From assembly GCF_002368335.1 (NCBI RefSeq), contig NZ_AP018288.1:6140831-6204830 (forward strand): a stretch of DNA of 64,000 nt, given 5' to 3'. The notes below the pieces were generated by a model. It did no database searches. It was not told the DNA's origin and was given only the letters and a program-made list of their open reading frames with translations. This DNA is from Nostoc sp. NIES-4103 (GTDB taxonomy: Bacteria; Cyanobacteriota; Cyanobacteriia; Cyanobacteriales; Nostocaceae). Position numbers and translations under genes: made by a program. Shown here in pieces: positions 45,919 to 54,369 of this stretch (position 1 is the stretch's first letter; the number at the start of each line of letters is the position of its first letter).

Positions 45919-46359
45919 TCACTCGCTAGCTGATGGTAGCCAGTCTTCATCCAAAACTAACTCTAAAGAATAAGGACAATCTTCTGGAAACACAGAAATT
46001 TCTAGTCCTGTTTGCTTGGCGGCTTGGCGACATGCCCTTTGATAGCTTCCCTCAAGTTGTTCTATGGGATAATTCTTGAGACTGGGACTATCTTTAATAG
46101 TTAAATCAATTTGGGTACGAGCGTCAGTGATAGAATCTAGCCAGCTATCTGAACGACGTTGAGGTTGATATTGCCACTTGAGTAGATGCAACAACAGGCG
46201 AGTTAGTTGACTAACAATTGCTCGTCGTTCGCTTTTACCCAAGTCTTGAACCTCTTCAATCAAATGTTCTACATCAATTTCCAGCCAGCGATGTTCCCTT
46301 AATAGTTCGGCTGTATGTTCAATCCACAAATTAAAATCTGTTTTATAATTGGCGCTCAT
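45919..46359 (-). CDS. DUF29 family protein
   Basis: 146 residues from the ATG at 46359, which overlaps the end of the HicB-like gene by 17 nt. The signature YKTDFNLWIEHTAELLREHR, EIDVEHLIEEVQDLGKSERR and LLLHLLKWQYQPQRRSDSW are typical of DUF29, a family abundant in cyanobacteria and often near toxin-antitoxin genes. Function unknown. Coupled to the HicB-like gene by overlap. Confidence 0.85.
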   Translation of the reverse strand: MSANYKTDFNLWIEHTAELLREHRWLEIDVEHLIEEVQDLGKSERRAIVSQLTRLLLHLLKWQYQPQRRSDSWLDSITDARTQIDLTIKDSPSLKNYPIEQLEGSYQRACRQAAKQTGLEISVFPEDCPYSLELVLDEDWLPSASE

Positions 46360-46534
46360 AATTCGATTCAAGTTCTTCTCGTTCGCTAGCAACTTCCAAC
46401 CAACCCTGAATCGCATCTTGTAGCATCACTAACAGATGTTCGTAGCTTTCTCCCCAAGTGTGACATCCTGGTAAAGCTGGTACATAACCACACCATACGC
46501 CGTCTTCTTGCCAGATAACTGCTTTAACTTTCAT
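46343..46534 (-). CDS. HicB-like antitoxin domain protein
   Basis: 63 residues from the ATG at 46534; the TTG two codons earlier was rejected. MKVKAVIWQEDGVWCGYVPALPGCHTWGESYEHLL is the compact HicB N-terminal domain; the usual C-terminal RHH or HTH is absent. No HicA toxin is adjacent: the overlapping downstream gene is DUF29. In cyanobacteria such solitary HicB-like genes are common. Function, if any, uncertain. Confidence 0.78.
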   Translation of the reverse strand: MKVKAVIWQEDGVWCGYVPALPGCHTWGESYEHLLVMLQDAIQGWLEVASEREELESNYERQL

Positions 46535-46556
46535 TACCAATCATCTGCACAAGACT

Positions 46557-46739
46557 GTGCCTCATATTTTAGCGCCAAGGAAAGCGCGATCACTCATCCA
46601 ATGCGCTGAGGTGTTTGCTTGTGAGGAATGCGATCGCAGAATTAGTGTATTTGCTAAAATACTAGCGACCGCTTTACCTGATGCTATAGAACAACTGCGG
46701 CTTGGAGAAGCAATTGTAGAAATCAGCAGTAGTTCGTAA
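46557..46739 (+). CDS. Possible small hypothetical protein (doubtful)
   Basis: 60 codons from a GTG. It contains CAEVFACEECDRR and an acidic C-terminus. No ribosome site or family recognised. Divergent from the HicB-like gene by 22 nt. Could be chance. Confidence 0.2.
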   Translation: MPHILAPRKARSLIQCAEVFACEECDRRISVFAKILATALPDAIEQLRLGEAIVEISSSS

Positions 46740-46801
46740 GTAAATTACTCAACTCAATAACAGAGTACTATTTCCAGAGTCCTGGGAGCGCACAAGTTCA
46801 G

Positions 46802-47416
46802 CTAATTTTTGCCACTTGTTTCGTTTGAATTACCAGATTCATTACTTTTGGGGGAAGTTGGAGGACTTGGTGTGTTGGGAGCGGTGAGAGGAGTTTGAGG
46901 GTCTTTCGGAGATTGAGGACGCAGATCAGAAACCCCATTAAAACTTTTCTTATCCTCGATACCTTGACGATGAGCATTAATTTTTTGCTCTTGACTCATA
47001 GTTACTTTTTTCTCACTTGAGTTAATTACTGCTGAATTAAGTCCAATGATAATTACTAATATCATACCAATGATGAAACTAAATGCAGCTACTTTATCTA
47101 GAACCATTAGACACTTATCTTGAGTTTTAGATTTATTAAGCACCTCCTGAATGTGTACAGCATTTCTATCTAGAATACAAACAACTGCGATTACTGTAAT
47201 CAAAAAGGAGAGGAGAGCAAACGCGAAAAGAAATTTTTGTAGTGAGTTGGAAGCACCAAACGTCCTCAGTAAAGTGACTAGTAATCCAATAGCAGTGGAT
47301 GACAAACCTAATAGTTGTTTGTCGCGCTCAATTTTAGTATTAAGCCAAGCGCTAATCATAGCGCTGTAAAATGCCCTATCTTTTGCTTCGTATTCTTCTT
47401 TATTCAAGCTCTCCAT
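46802..47416 (-). CDS. Three-helix membrane protein, unknown function
   Basis: 204 residues from the ATG at 47416; an earlier start at 47470 overlaps the preceding frame more deeply. Three hydrophobic helices (about 37-57, 62-84, 110-130) are flanked by a helical N-terminus and followed by a Ser/Pro/Thr-rich tail (about 155-204). The start overlaps the last codons of a 46-codon frame, which in turn overlaps the BrnA-like gene, so the three may be one cassette. No family recognised. Confidence 0.5.
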   Translation of the reverse strand: MESLNKEEYEAKDRAFYSAMISAWLNTKIERDKQLLGLSSTAIGLLVTLLRTFGASNSLQKFLFAFALLSFLITVIAVVCILDRNAVHIQEVLNKSKTQDKCLMVLDKVAAFSFIIGMILVIIIGLNSAVINSSEKKVTMSQEQKINAHRQGIEDKKSFNGVSDLRPQSPKDPQTPLTAPNTPSPPTSPKSNESGNSNETSGKN

Positions 47417-47540
47417 ATTCTTTAAATTCGAGTGCGATAGCCTGACTGGACAACGCATAAATACTAGCACTCAAATTAAAAATACTGATGCGGCGTTTTG
47501 GACTGAGAGAATAGCGATCGCCTTTCACCTTATTCTCCAA
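47400..47540 (-). CDS. Small 46-residue frame between BrnA-like and membrane genes
   Basis: Starts at TTG 47540, overlapping the BrnA-like stop, and ends within the start of the membrane gene. Sequence KVKGDRYSLSPKRRISIFNL then ASIYALSSQAIALEFKEYG. Basic, possibly amphipathic; not recognised. The tight overlaps on both sides are the only reason to list it. Confidence 0.35.
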   Translation of the reverse strand: MENKVKGDRYSLSPKRRISIFNLSASIYALSSQAIALEFKEYGELE

Positions 47541-47748
47541 TACGTTCAAGTTCCTCTCGCTGCTGAATGTATTCACGCAAAGCATCGTTAATTAAAGTTT
47601 GGTAATTTCCCCCACCTGCTGCGTGAACTTGGTCACGAAACCATGCTAATACTTCATCATCTAGGTGAATTGTAATTCGAGTTTTACCTGTTGATATCGG
47701 TTCAATAATTCCTCGTTTACCCTCACTAAAATCATACTCAGCTTCCAT
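47530..47748 (-). CDS. BrnA-like ribbon-helix-helix antitoxin
   Basis: 72 residues. A short N-terminus (EAEYDFSEGKRGIIEPI) precedes the BrnA/CopG-type helix-turn region KTRITIHLDDEVLAWFRDQV, then GGGNYQTLINDALREYIQQR. These antitoxins normally pair with a BrnT toxin upstream; none is visible here, so the antitoxin is orphan or paired with the unknown downstream frames. Confidence 0.8.
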   Translation of the reverse strand: MEAEYDFSEGKRGIIEPISTGKTRITIHLDDEVLAWFRDQVHAAGGGNYQTLINDALREYIQQREELERIGE

Positions 47749-47796
47749 TTTTAGCCTCAGATGTTGGATAAGCTTTGTGTGCTTCGATTTAATCCA

Positions 47797-48075
47797 TCAA
47801 AAATCTTCGTCATCAACAAAAAACTCCGCATCGTCTTCATATCTAGAATTACGCTGCGAAGAATCACCAAGACCCCACAGGGGTTGTAATACTCCCACGC
47901 TAATAAACCCAATCCCAGCACAAAAAGCCAGCACTAAACCCGCTGGTATTTTAACCGATTCAAATGTTAAGAATTTTAACGATACTGGCGTGGCATTTTG
48001 AACTGAAATAATCGCGATCGCCACTACCCAAATAGCTACAACTAGAGATGTGAAAAAAGGAGCTAAAGTTTTCAT
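47797..48075 (-). CDS. LapA domain (DUF1049) membrane protein
   Basis: 92 residues. Two membrane helices (about 8-28 and 44-66) with SVQNATPVSLKFLTFESVKIP between, the LapA/DUF1049 pattern, and an acidic tail. LapA-family proteins in other bacteria assist lipopolysaccharide assembly control. Lies downstream of the phosphohexomutase gene with a perfect 16-bp hairpin between. Confidence 0.8.
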   Translation of the reverse strand: MKTLAPFFTSLVVAIWVVAIAIISVQNATPVSLKFLTFESVKIPAGLVLAFCAGIGFISVGVLQPLWGLGDSSQRNSRYEDDAEFFVDDEDF

Positions 48076-48095
48076 ATCTTCATAAAACTTAGTAA

Positions 48096-48137
48096 TTATG
48101 AGTTAAGAATTATGTATTTACAATTCTTAACTCATAA
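48096..48137. repeat. Perfect 16-bp hairpin
   Basis: TTATGAGTTAAGAATT (48096-48111) pairs with 48122-48137. It derives from the CTCATAA-type repeat unit in inverted copies, and may terminate the phosphohexomutase message. Confidence 0.7.
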
Positions 48138-48148
48138 CTCTCAATTGA

Positions 48149-49588
48149 TTAAACTGCTACAGCCTCTAGCTTAGCAATGGAACTTTCCATCTCTTGAGCA
48201 ACTTGGGTAAGTTTTTCCGGAGAGTTGGTTTCCAAATAGACGCGTACCAAGGGTTCTGTACCGGAAGGACGCAACAATACCCAGCTACCTTCTTCCAGAT
48301 ACAGCTTAATACCGTCTTTACGCCCGACTTCTTTGACTTTAATCCCTGCTACCTCTGTGGGTGGATTTTTGGTATAGGAGTCGATGACAGCGTTCTTGTG
48401 GGCTTCGGTGAGGTGTAAGTCCAGACGCTTGTTGTAAAGCGGCCCATCAGCTTCAGCGATCGCTTCAGTGACAAGCTGACTTAGGGGTTTACCTTCATAG
48501 GCGATCGCTTCTGCTACTAGCATGTCAGCTAAAACACCATCTTTCTCAGGAATATGCCCGATAACACTTAACCCGCCTGATTCTTCTCCGCCAATCAGTA
48601 CGGTAGTTTCGCGCATTTTTTCCCCGATATATTTAAAGCCCACTGCTGTCTCATAAATGGGCAGACCGTACTTAGCCGCCAAATTATCCAGTAAGTGGGT
48701 TGTAGCCACCGTCCGGACGATGGCGCCGCTTTTACCTTTATTTTTTATTAAATGTCGTGCTAGTACTAATAGCACAGTGTTTGGAGTGAGGACGTTGCCT
48801 TGTTCATCAACTATGCCAAAGCGATCGCTGTCTCCATCTGTTGCCAAGCCTAAATCTGCTTGATCACGGCGGACTGCTTCTACTAACCCTACAAGTTGTT
48901 CGCCTTTGGGTTCTGGCATTCCCCCACCAAATAGCACATCCCGCCAAGTGTGGAAACTTTCTAATTGAGTACCACTATGTTGCAAAACTTCATCTAAATA
49001 TCCGCGAGAAGTAGAGTATAGCGCATCATACTTGACTTTGAGTTGAGCGCTTCTAATCCTTTCCACATCCAGCAAAGTATAGATAAATTGGAGATAGTCA
49101 GGTTTGGGATCGAAAGTAGAAATTGCACCTGATGGGTTGCTACCGGGCAATTCATCCGATGCACTTTCAATATTTGCCACAATAGTATCAGTAATCTCTG
49201 GAGTGGCAGGGCCAGCATAATCAGGGATATATTTAATCCCACAGTAAGGTGCTGGATTATGGCTAGCAGTAAACATCAATGCCCCAGCGGAATTTAAGTG
49301 ACGGGCGTTGTAAGCAATTACTGGTGTGGGGCAATCACGATCAGTAATTTTGACCGTCCAACCCAAGTCAGCCAAGACTTGAGCCGCTGTACGGGCAAAC
49401 TGGTCAGCTAAAAAGCGAGTATCGTAGGCAATAAGAACAGGTCTGTCCTTAGAGTAGGCTGTTTCGAGGTAACTTGCGATCGCTCTTGTTACTTTCCGCA
49501 CATTGGGGAAAGTAAAATCATCAGCAATAATCCCTCTCCATCCGTCAGTGCCAAACTTTATCTTACTGGAATTGCTACTAGCGCTCAT
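48149..49588 (-). CDS. Phosphoglucomutase/phosphomannomutase family protein
   Basis: 479 residues from ATG 49588; a further ATG six codons upstream is possible. Catalytic Ser loop TASHNPAPYCG (about 110), metal loop LATDGDSDRFG (about 250), sugar loop GGEESGGLS (about 345) and phosphate loop RPSGTEPLVRVY (about 440) are intact. Interconverts hexose-1-phosphate and hexose-6-phosphate, feeding polysaccharide or glycogen synthesis. Cytoplasmic. Leftward with the LapA gene. Confidence 0.92.
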   Translation of the reverse strand: MSASSNSSKIKFGTDGWRGIIADDFTFPNVRKVTRAIASYLETAYSKDRPVLIAYDTRFLADQFARTAAQVLADLGWTVKITDRDCPTPVIAYNARHLNSAGALMFTASHNPAPYCGIKYIPDYAGPATPEITDTIVANIESASDELPGSNPSGAISTFDPKPDYLQFIYTLLDVERIRSAQLKVKYDALYSTSRGYLDEVLQHSGTQLESFHTWRDVLFGGGMPEPKGEQLVGLVEAVRRDQADLGLATDGDSDRFGIVDEQGNVLTPNTVLLVLARHLIKNKGKSGAIVRTVATTHLLDNLAAKYGLPIYETAVGFKYIGEKMRETTVLIGGEESGGLSVIGHIPEKDGVLADMLVAEAIAYEGKPLSQLVTEAIAEADGPLYNKRLDLHLTEAHKNAVIDSYTKNPPTEVAGIKVKEVGRKDGIKLYLEEGSWVLLRPSGTEPLVRVYLETNSPEKLTQVAQEMESSIAKLEAVAV

Positions 49589-49682
49589 TTTTGCCACTTT
49601 CTCCAAATACTATAGGAAGCTTCCCGCAAAGCGTGCGTAGCCGCAAGTATCCCTACCGTGTTTTTCTCACTGCTGTTGAGCA

Positions 49683-50534
49683 ATGTTAACCCCTGATCGA
49701 CCTTTTGCCAGTTATCACCTTTGGTCTTTAATTGCCCCAGCTATAGGGCAAGAACGCTGGCATTGCCAGATGAGACGGGGGTTTATCAAAGCGCGTCAAC
49801 ATGAACCACAAGTCAAAGCACTACTAGCCAAGGCCACTGCACCCCAGCGGATTGGGATACTTGCCCAAAAAGGGGTTTATGAGTTTCATCATAATAGACA
49901 TTTGTTACACAGAGCAGATGGCGTAGAAAAAGTCGCCCAGCTACTGAAATTAAGTCACTCCACCGACCAAGTGCAGCAGCGCGTGCTGCAAATTTTGAAA
50001 AGATATCATACGACGCCATTGTTGTTGGGTAAACAAATCATTCAACTAACCCCTGGTGATGAAGGCTTTCCCAAACCGATTTTAATTGACCATGAAGATT
50101 ATCACTTCCGCTTGTATGCGGCGATGGACTGTGTTTTTATAGAGAGCGATCGCACTTTACATATACTAGATTTTAAAACCGGTAAATCTGCTTTTGACCG
50201 ACGACAGGCATTAGTATATTTGCTAGCTGCCCGTTATCTTTACCCAGGACGTGAAGCTGTAGCCTCATTTTATAACCTAGAACTGAGTAAAAAATCAGAT
50301 TTAATTAGCATCAACAATAGCGAATTAGAATCTTTAAAAATTGAGTTGGCTAATGTTGCTCACAAGCACCAGCACGACTTGCAACAATATCAGGAAAAGA
50401 CTAGTAATTTCAGCGAAATTTTTCCGCCAAATCCTGGAACTCACTGCCGTTTTTGCCCATTTCAAACTATTTGTGAATTTTCCCATCAGTCATCTCAATC
50501 CTACCCTATGCCTAGTTTAAAAACTAATGCTTAG
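49683..50534 (+). CDS. Cas4/RecB-like PD-(D/E)XK nuclease with C-terminal Cys cluster
   Basis: 283 residues. Nuclease motifs: MDCVFIESDRTLHILDFKTGK (about 149-169; D150, D164, K166) and QALVYLLAARYLYP; the C-terminal THCRFCPFQTICEF gives three Cys that, with an upstream Cys, could hold an iron-sulfur cluster as in Cas4/AddB. No CRISPR array or cas gene is nearby, so this is a stand-alone housekeeping or repair nuclease. Divergent from the phosphohexomutase gene. Length is near that of the cyanobacterial stand-alone type. Confidence 0.78.
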   Translation: MLTPDRPFASYHLWSLIAPAIGQERWHCQMRRGFIKARQHEPQVKALLAKATAPQRIGILAQKGVYEFHHNRHLLHRADGVEKVAQLLKLSHSTDQVQQRVLQILKRYHTTPLLLGKQIIQLTPGDEGFPKPILIDHEDYHFRLYAAMDCVFIESDRTLHILDFKTGKSAFDRRQALVYLLAARYLYPGREAVASFYNLELSKKSDLISINNSELESLKIELANVAHKHQHDLQQYQEKTSNFSEIFPPNPGTHCRFCPFQTICEFSHQSSQSYPMPSLKTNA

Positions 50535-51229
50535 TATTTCGTCTGGCTACTGGGGAATATGAATTGGGCAAGCCTAATTTATTACTTTATTGAATCATCA
50601 GAACTTACTACTATGCAGGGAAAACCTGCCTTGAGTTTGGAACTCTTGATTTTGCTTGAGTCTACGTAAGCAAGCAATTATTAGCATGAGTTCGACAAAC
50701 CTTTCCCTCCTAACCTCTCTCTCCTAAAAGGCGTTAGCAAAGCGTCTCTGTAAGGAGAGGGAGGAACAACAATAAAATCACTCTTTTACCCCCCTCTCCT
50801 ACGAGGAGAGGGGTTGGGGGAGAGGTCATAACAGTACTCATCGAACTCACATAATTATTAGCGTACTAATAGCGACTTGTATATATGCTTTAAAGCAACT
50901 TAAAGCGGGTTTAAATCGCAGCCATCAGTTTTCAAAGTCGTTGACCCATGGCTGATGACTGATAACTAATGGCAGCCATCAGGTAAAACAATTAGATATG
51001 CAAATTTGGAATAGCTTTTTGTCGGTTATTGCTGAAGTATTCCTATCATAGGCTTTCCTCAGTTGAAGAAACTGGTGTCCACCATCAGCAATCGGTAAAC
51101 CCGGAGGGTTTATGCAGTTTATATTTTTATGGTAATTCTACTTAGTAAAATGTATTTATAGACACTTTTATGTTTTATCAATAAAATATTAAAAACTTAA
51201 CTAAAGATAATAAATTTGAATATTTTCTT
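50535..51229. other. Intergenic region with polypyrimidine repeats
   Basis: Contains CCTCTCTCTCCTAAAAGGCG (near 50713-50732) and a CCCCTCTCCTACGAGGAGAGG palindrome near 50791-50815, related to the block at 3751-4484 and to the MITE interior at 43180. No gene found; the last 200 nt precede the methyltransferase gene and are AT-rich. Confidence 0.55.
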
Positions 51230-52288
51230 ATGTCTGACACTTTGACTAAGCTGACCTACCAAACCTTTCAGCAGAGCAAAAGTTTTTTTAGTTTCACTCA
51301 CCAAACCTTAACTACACAGTTGAGAGATCTATTGCTTCCAAAGGTGAGACAGAAAATCAAACCCGTTTCCCAAGAGTTATTGCTCAAAGTACAAGAAAGA
51401 CTCAATCATCTACTGGAAATAGATTGGCAGGATACGGAAAAAGGAATGTATCCAAAAACCTTACTATTTGATAACCCTTGGGAAGACTTTTTCCGTTTTT
51501 ATCCACAGGTATGGCTCGACATACCTCGAATATGGGAGCGAATTCAACTCAATAAATATCAAGATTTTTCGTCAGAAATAGAGACTGATGGTTATCCGAG
51601 TTACTACTTACAGAACTTTCATCATCAATCAAATGGCTATTTGAGCGATTTGTCTGCTAATTTATACGACTTACAAGTAGAGTTGCTCTTTGGTGGCTCA
51701 ACTGATGCAATGCGACGGCGTGTTATTTCTCCACTAAAACGAGGATTAAAAACTTTTGAGTATGTCATTCCACGACAGATTCGCATTTTAGATGTAGCTT
51801 GTGGAACTGGGCGTACTCTCAGGATGATTCGTGCAGCTCTACCTCAAGCATCATTACACGGTATTGATTTATCGCCAGCTTATTTACGTAAGGCAAATGA
51901 GTTACTATCTCATATTCCAGGAGAATTGCCACAACTGTTGCAAGCTAATGCCGAGGAGTTGCCTTATTTAGACAATTATTTTCATGCTGTAACTTCTATT
52001 TTCCTGTTCCATGAGTTACCAGCAAATGTGCGTCAAACAGTTATTGAACAATGCTTCCGGGTGATAAAACCAGGTGGAGTTCTGATTATTTGTGACTCAA
52101 TTCAGCTAAATGATTGTCCTGAAATGGCTCCGATATTCCATAATTTCCACGCGGTTTATCATGAACCTTATTACAGGCATTACACAACTGACGATTTGAT
52201 AGAACGTTTAGAAAAAGCAGGGTTTGAAAATATTGAGACGCAAGTCCACTTTCTCAGTAAATATTTTATTGCTCAAAAGCCAGCTTAG
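51230..52288 (+). CDS. Class I SAM-dependent methyltransferase
   Basis: 352 residues. A long N-terminal region (1-165) precedes the Rossmann methyltransferase: motif I ILDVACGTGRTLRMI (about 185), motif II HGIDLSPAYLRKA, LLQANAEELPYLDNYFHAV and motif GGVLIICDS. Substrate unknown; the N-terminal part resembles UbiE-related cyanobacterial enzymes of about 350 residues. Convergent with the transglutaminase-like gene across a repeat-rich gap. Confidence 0.85.
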   Translation: MSDTLTKLTYQTFQQSKSFFSFTHQTLTTQLRDLLLPKVRQKIKPVSQELLLKVQERLNHLLEIDWQDTEKGMYPKTLLFDNPWEDFFRFYPQVWLDIPRIWERIQLNKYQDFSSEIETDGYPSYYLQNFHHQSNGYLSDLSANLYDLQVELLFGGSTDAMRRRVISPLKRGLKTFEYVIPRQIRILDVACGTGRTLRMIRAALPQASLHGIDLSPAYLRKANELLSHIPGELPQLLQANAEELPYLDNYFHAVTSIFLFHELPANVRQTVIEQCFRVIKPGGVLIICDSIQLNDCPEMAPIFHNFHAVYHEPYYRHYTTDDLIERLEKAGFENIETQVHFLSKYFIAQKPA

Positions 52289-52409
52289 TTTGCTTGCAGG
52301 GAAGTAGGGGGGATGAGGGGGATGAGGGGGATGAGGGAGATGGGGAACTAAGAGAATAATTTCTAACTCCTAACTCCTAACTCCCAACTCCTAACTCCCA
52401 ACTCCTCCA
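52289..52409. repeat. Tandem GGGGGATGA and CTCCTAA repeats
   Basis: GGGGGATGA-type units near 52304-52345 (as at 15088-15143) and CTCCTAA/CTCCCAA units near 52366-52407, filling the gap between convergent genes. Confidence 0.8.
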
Positions 52410-54089
52410 TCAAAAAGGTGGCAGTTCTTTGAGAATCGTAAACCGGATATGATTAATTGCTAAGTCACCTATGGGAATATCATCTTTAGTAAGGCGGATG
52501 CCTTGGCTACTTAAGGTTTCAAAGGGGATGCCTTTGCCAATTTCAATGTGATACCAGCATAAGCCCATAAAAAAGCGGGTGGGATATGGGCCATTATTCC
52601 CCAAATCATCAGGATTAGATTCCATTGGCAACCAGCCAATACCTGGGATGTAGAACTCTAGCCAAACGTGATTAAAGTCGGGTTGCAAGGGAACACCTTG
52701 CTGTTCGCCATGAGCAGGGCATTTATATCTACCAACGGTGCGGCAAGGGATACCATTTAAACGGCATAGGGCAAGCAAAACTCCCACATATTCACCACAG
52801 GAGCCAACACCACGTTCTAAAACTATATCTGGCGTGTCAATGTATGGTTTAATACCATAAGATAACTCATCATAAACATAATTGCGGATGCTGTACATTT
52901 TCCGCAGTAAATTGGTTTCTGAGCCGATCGCATCACGAGCAGCACGGCGGACAATGGTAGTATCCATTGCCAAATCGTCATCATCCACCAAATAGCGACT
53001 TTGAAATTCTGGTGAGAGTTCAGGAATGCCTTCTGTATCTTTGGGCGTGATGCGATACTTAATCCCTCGCACTTCTAACAGTGCTTTCCAGCCAAATACG
53101 TGCCGTTCGCCAGGGGTTAGGGCATCAAACTTAAACACTGCCACACGTTGTCCATCTATCACTTCTTCGGTAAAAGGTAGCCCAATGGGTTCAACGTGTT
53201 TGAGCTTTTGGCGCTCAGTTTCTGAGGGTAAAGCAATACGCCATTCTACTTCTGGTAAATATACCTCCTCTAAAGGAGAAATTTCCTCAGCATAGGACAT
53301 TTCAATGAGATAGCCATTAGAGAGGGCGTAATGTTTATCTGGCTCGTAATGGTAATACAGCGGGTGAATAAAAGTGCGATCGCGGTACGTTAACTCATAA
53401 TTGGGGTCAGCGTTGGGATTATCTCGGATATAAGGCTCATCGGAAGCATAGGCAATGTAGAGATTTTCCTTACCTGACTCGCTATCAATGTATACCGCAA
53501 TGCCAGTGGGAGATTCAAACGGTGTTAGCACACTGAAGTTAATTTCTCCTGTGGCCCGATCCATCGAGTAGACTGTTTGTTCTGTGCGATCGCAAATCCA
53601 AAGCGTTTCTTGGCTAACTGCCAAATTTTCTACGCCAACGCCAGGCGCATAAAATTTGGTAATTTCTTTGCGCGTTTCGCGATCATATACCAGTATCGAA
53701 CCTAACTTTTGGCAACTGATGTAAACCGTTGATTCCCAAACAGCAATGCCGTCAGCGGGATAAGGTAAAGTGACAAAATGCTCCAAACCCAAAGAGGTGA
53801 GTTTGGATAAATAAACACTGTGTTCACGAGTTACCCATAACGTATCTTCCCACACTGCTAGACCAGTCACTTCCGTAAATTCTCTAGTTTGGTGAGGATT
53901 GAGAATTTTGCTGTTGTCAGAAGCAGGATCAATCTCTAGTAGATGACCTTTGGTAGTATCAATAGCAATGAGTCTATCTTTAATGAAAGCAATGCCACTT
54001 AGGGTAGCAGCGGTAAGCGGTCGAATTATCCTTTGCCCAAACATCTGGCTAGCAGTGAAACTAGGGAGTGCAAAACTCATATTAAGCAT
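52410..54089 (-). CDS. Beta-propeller-like protein with transglutaminase domain
   Basis: 559 residues. Residues 1-200 are repeated six-bladed-propeller-like strands (LAVWEDTLWVTREHSVYLSK, GIAVWESTVYISCQKLGSIL). From about 340 is a transglutaminase-like domain: Cys in VGSCGEYVGVLLALCRL, His in FNHVWLEFYIPGIGWLPME and Asp in SNPDDLG form the catalytic triad. No signal peptide, so cytoplasmic. Role unknown. Start ATG 54089 or 54080. Convergent with the methyltransferase gene, divergent from the P-ATPase. Confidence 0.82.
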   Translation of the reverse strand: MLNMSFALPSFTASQMFGQRIIRPLTAATLSGIAFIKDRLIAIDTTKGHLLEIDPASDNSKILNPHQTREFTEVTGLAVWEDTLWVTREHSVYLSKLTSLGLEHFVTLPYPADGIAVWESTVYISCQKLGSILVYDRETRKEITKFYAPGVGVENLAVSQETLWICDRTEQTVYSMDRATGEINFSVLTPFESPTGIAVYIDSESGKENLYIAYASDEPYIRDNPNADPNYELTYRDRTFIHPLYYHYEPDKHYALSNGYLIEMSYAEEISPLEEVYLPEVEWRIALPSETERQKLKHVEPIGLPFTEEVIDGQRVAVFKFDALTPGERHVFGWKALLEVRGIKYRITPKDTEGIPELSPEFQSRYLVDDDDLAMDTTIVRRAARDAIGSETNLLRKMYSIRNYVYDELSYGIKPYIDTPDIVLERGVGSCGEYVGVLLALCRLNGIPCRTVGRYKCPAHGEQQGVPLQPDFNHVWLEFYIPGIGWLPMESNPDDLGNNGPYPTRFFMGLCWYHIEIGKGIPFETLSSQGIRLTKDDIPIGDLAINHIRFTILKELPPF

Positions 54090-54369
54090 ATTTGTTCAAC
54101 GGTTTAGCACGCCTAGGATTAATTGTGGCATAACCTTTGACACTAAACCTCAGACTTCTATACTCTTAATTATCAGTAGAATGTGTTACAAAAAACTCTT
54201 TCGTAGGAAATAATACATATATGTCAATAGACGAAATATTTGAAAATGTGATGAAATGTATTTAAACTCATACAAGTTGATATTAGTCCTAATGTTACTT
54301 TAGTTGGTGGTTTTCCAGCCACCACTAAATTATGATCGAATTTTGTAACCATTTCCTGTAACCTACAAA

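Noticed and set aside
49683..50534. Cas4 of a CRISPR system
   Set aside because: No CRISPR array or other cas gene in the window; called as stand-alone nuclease.
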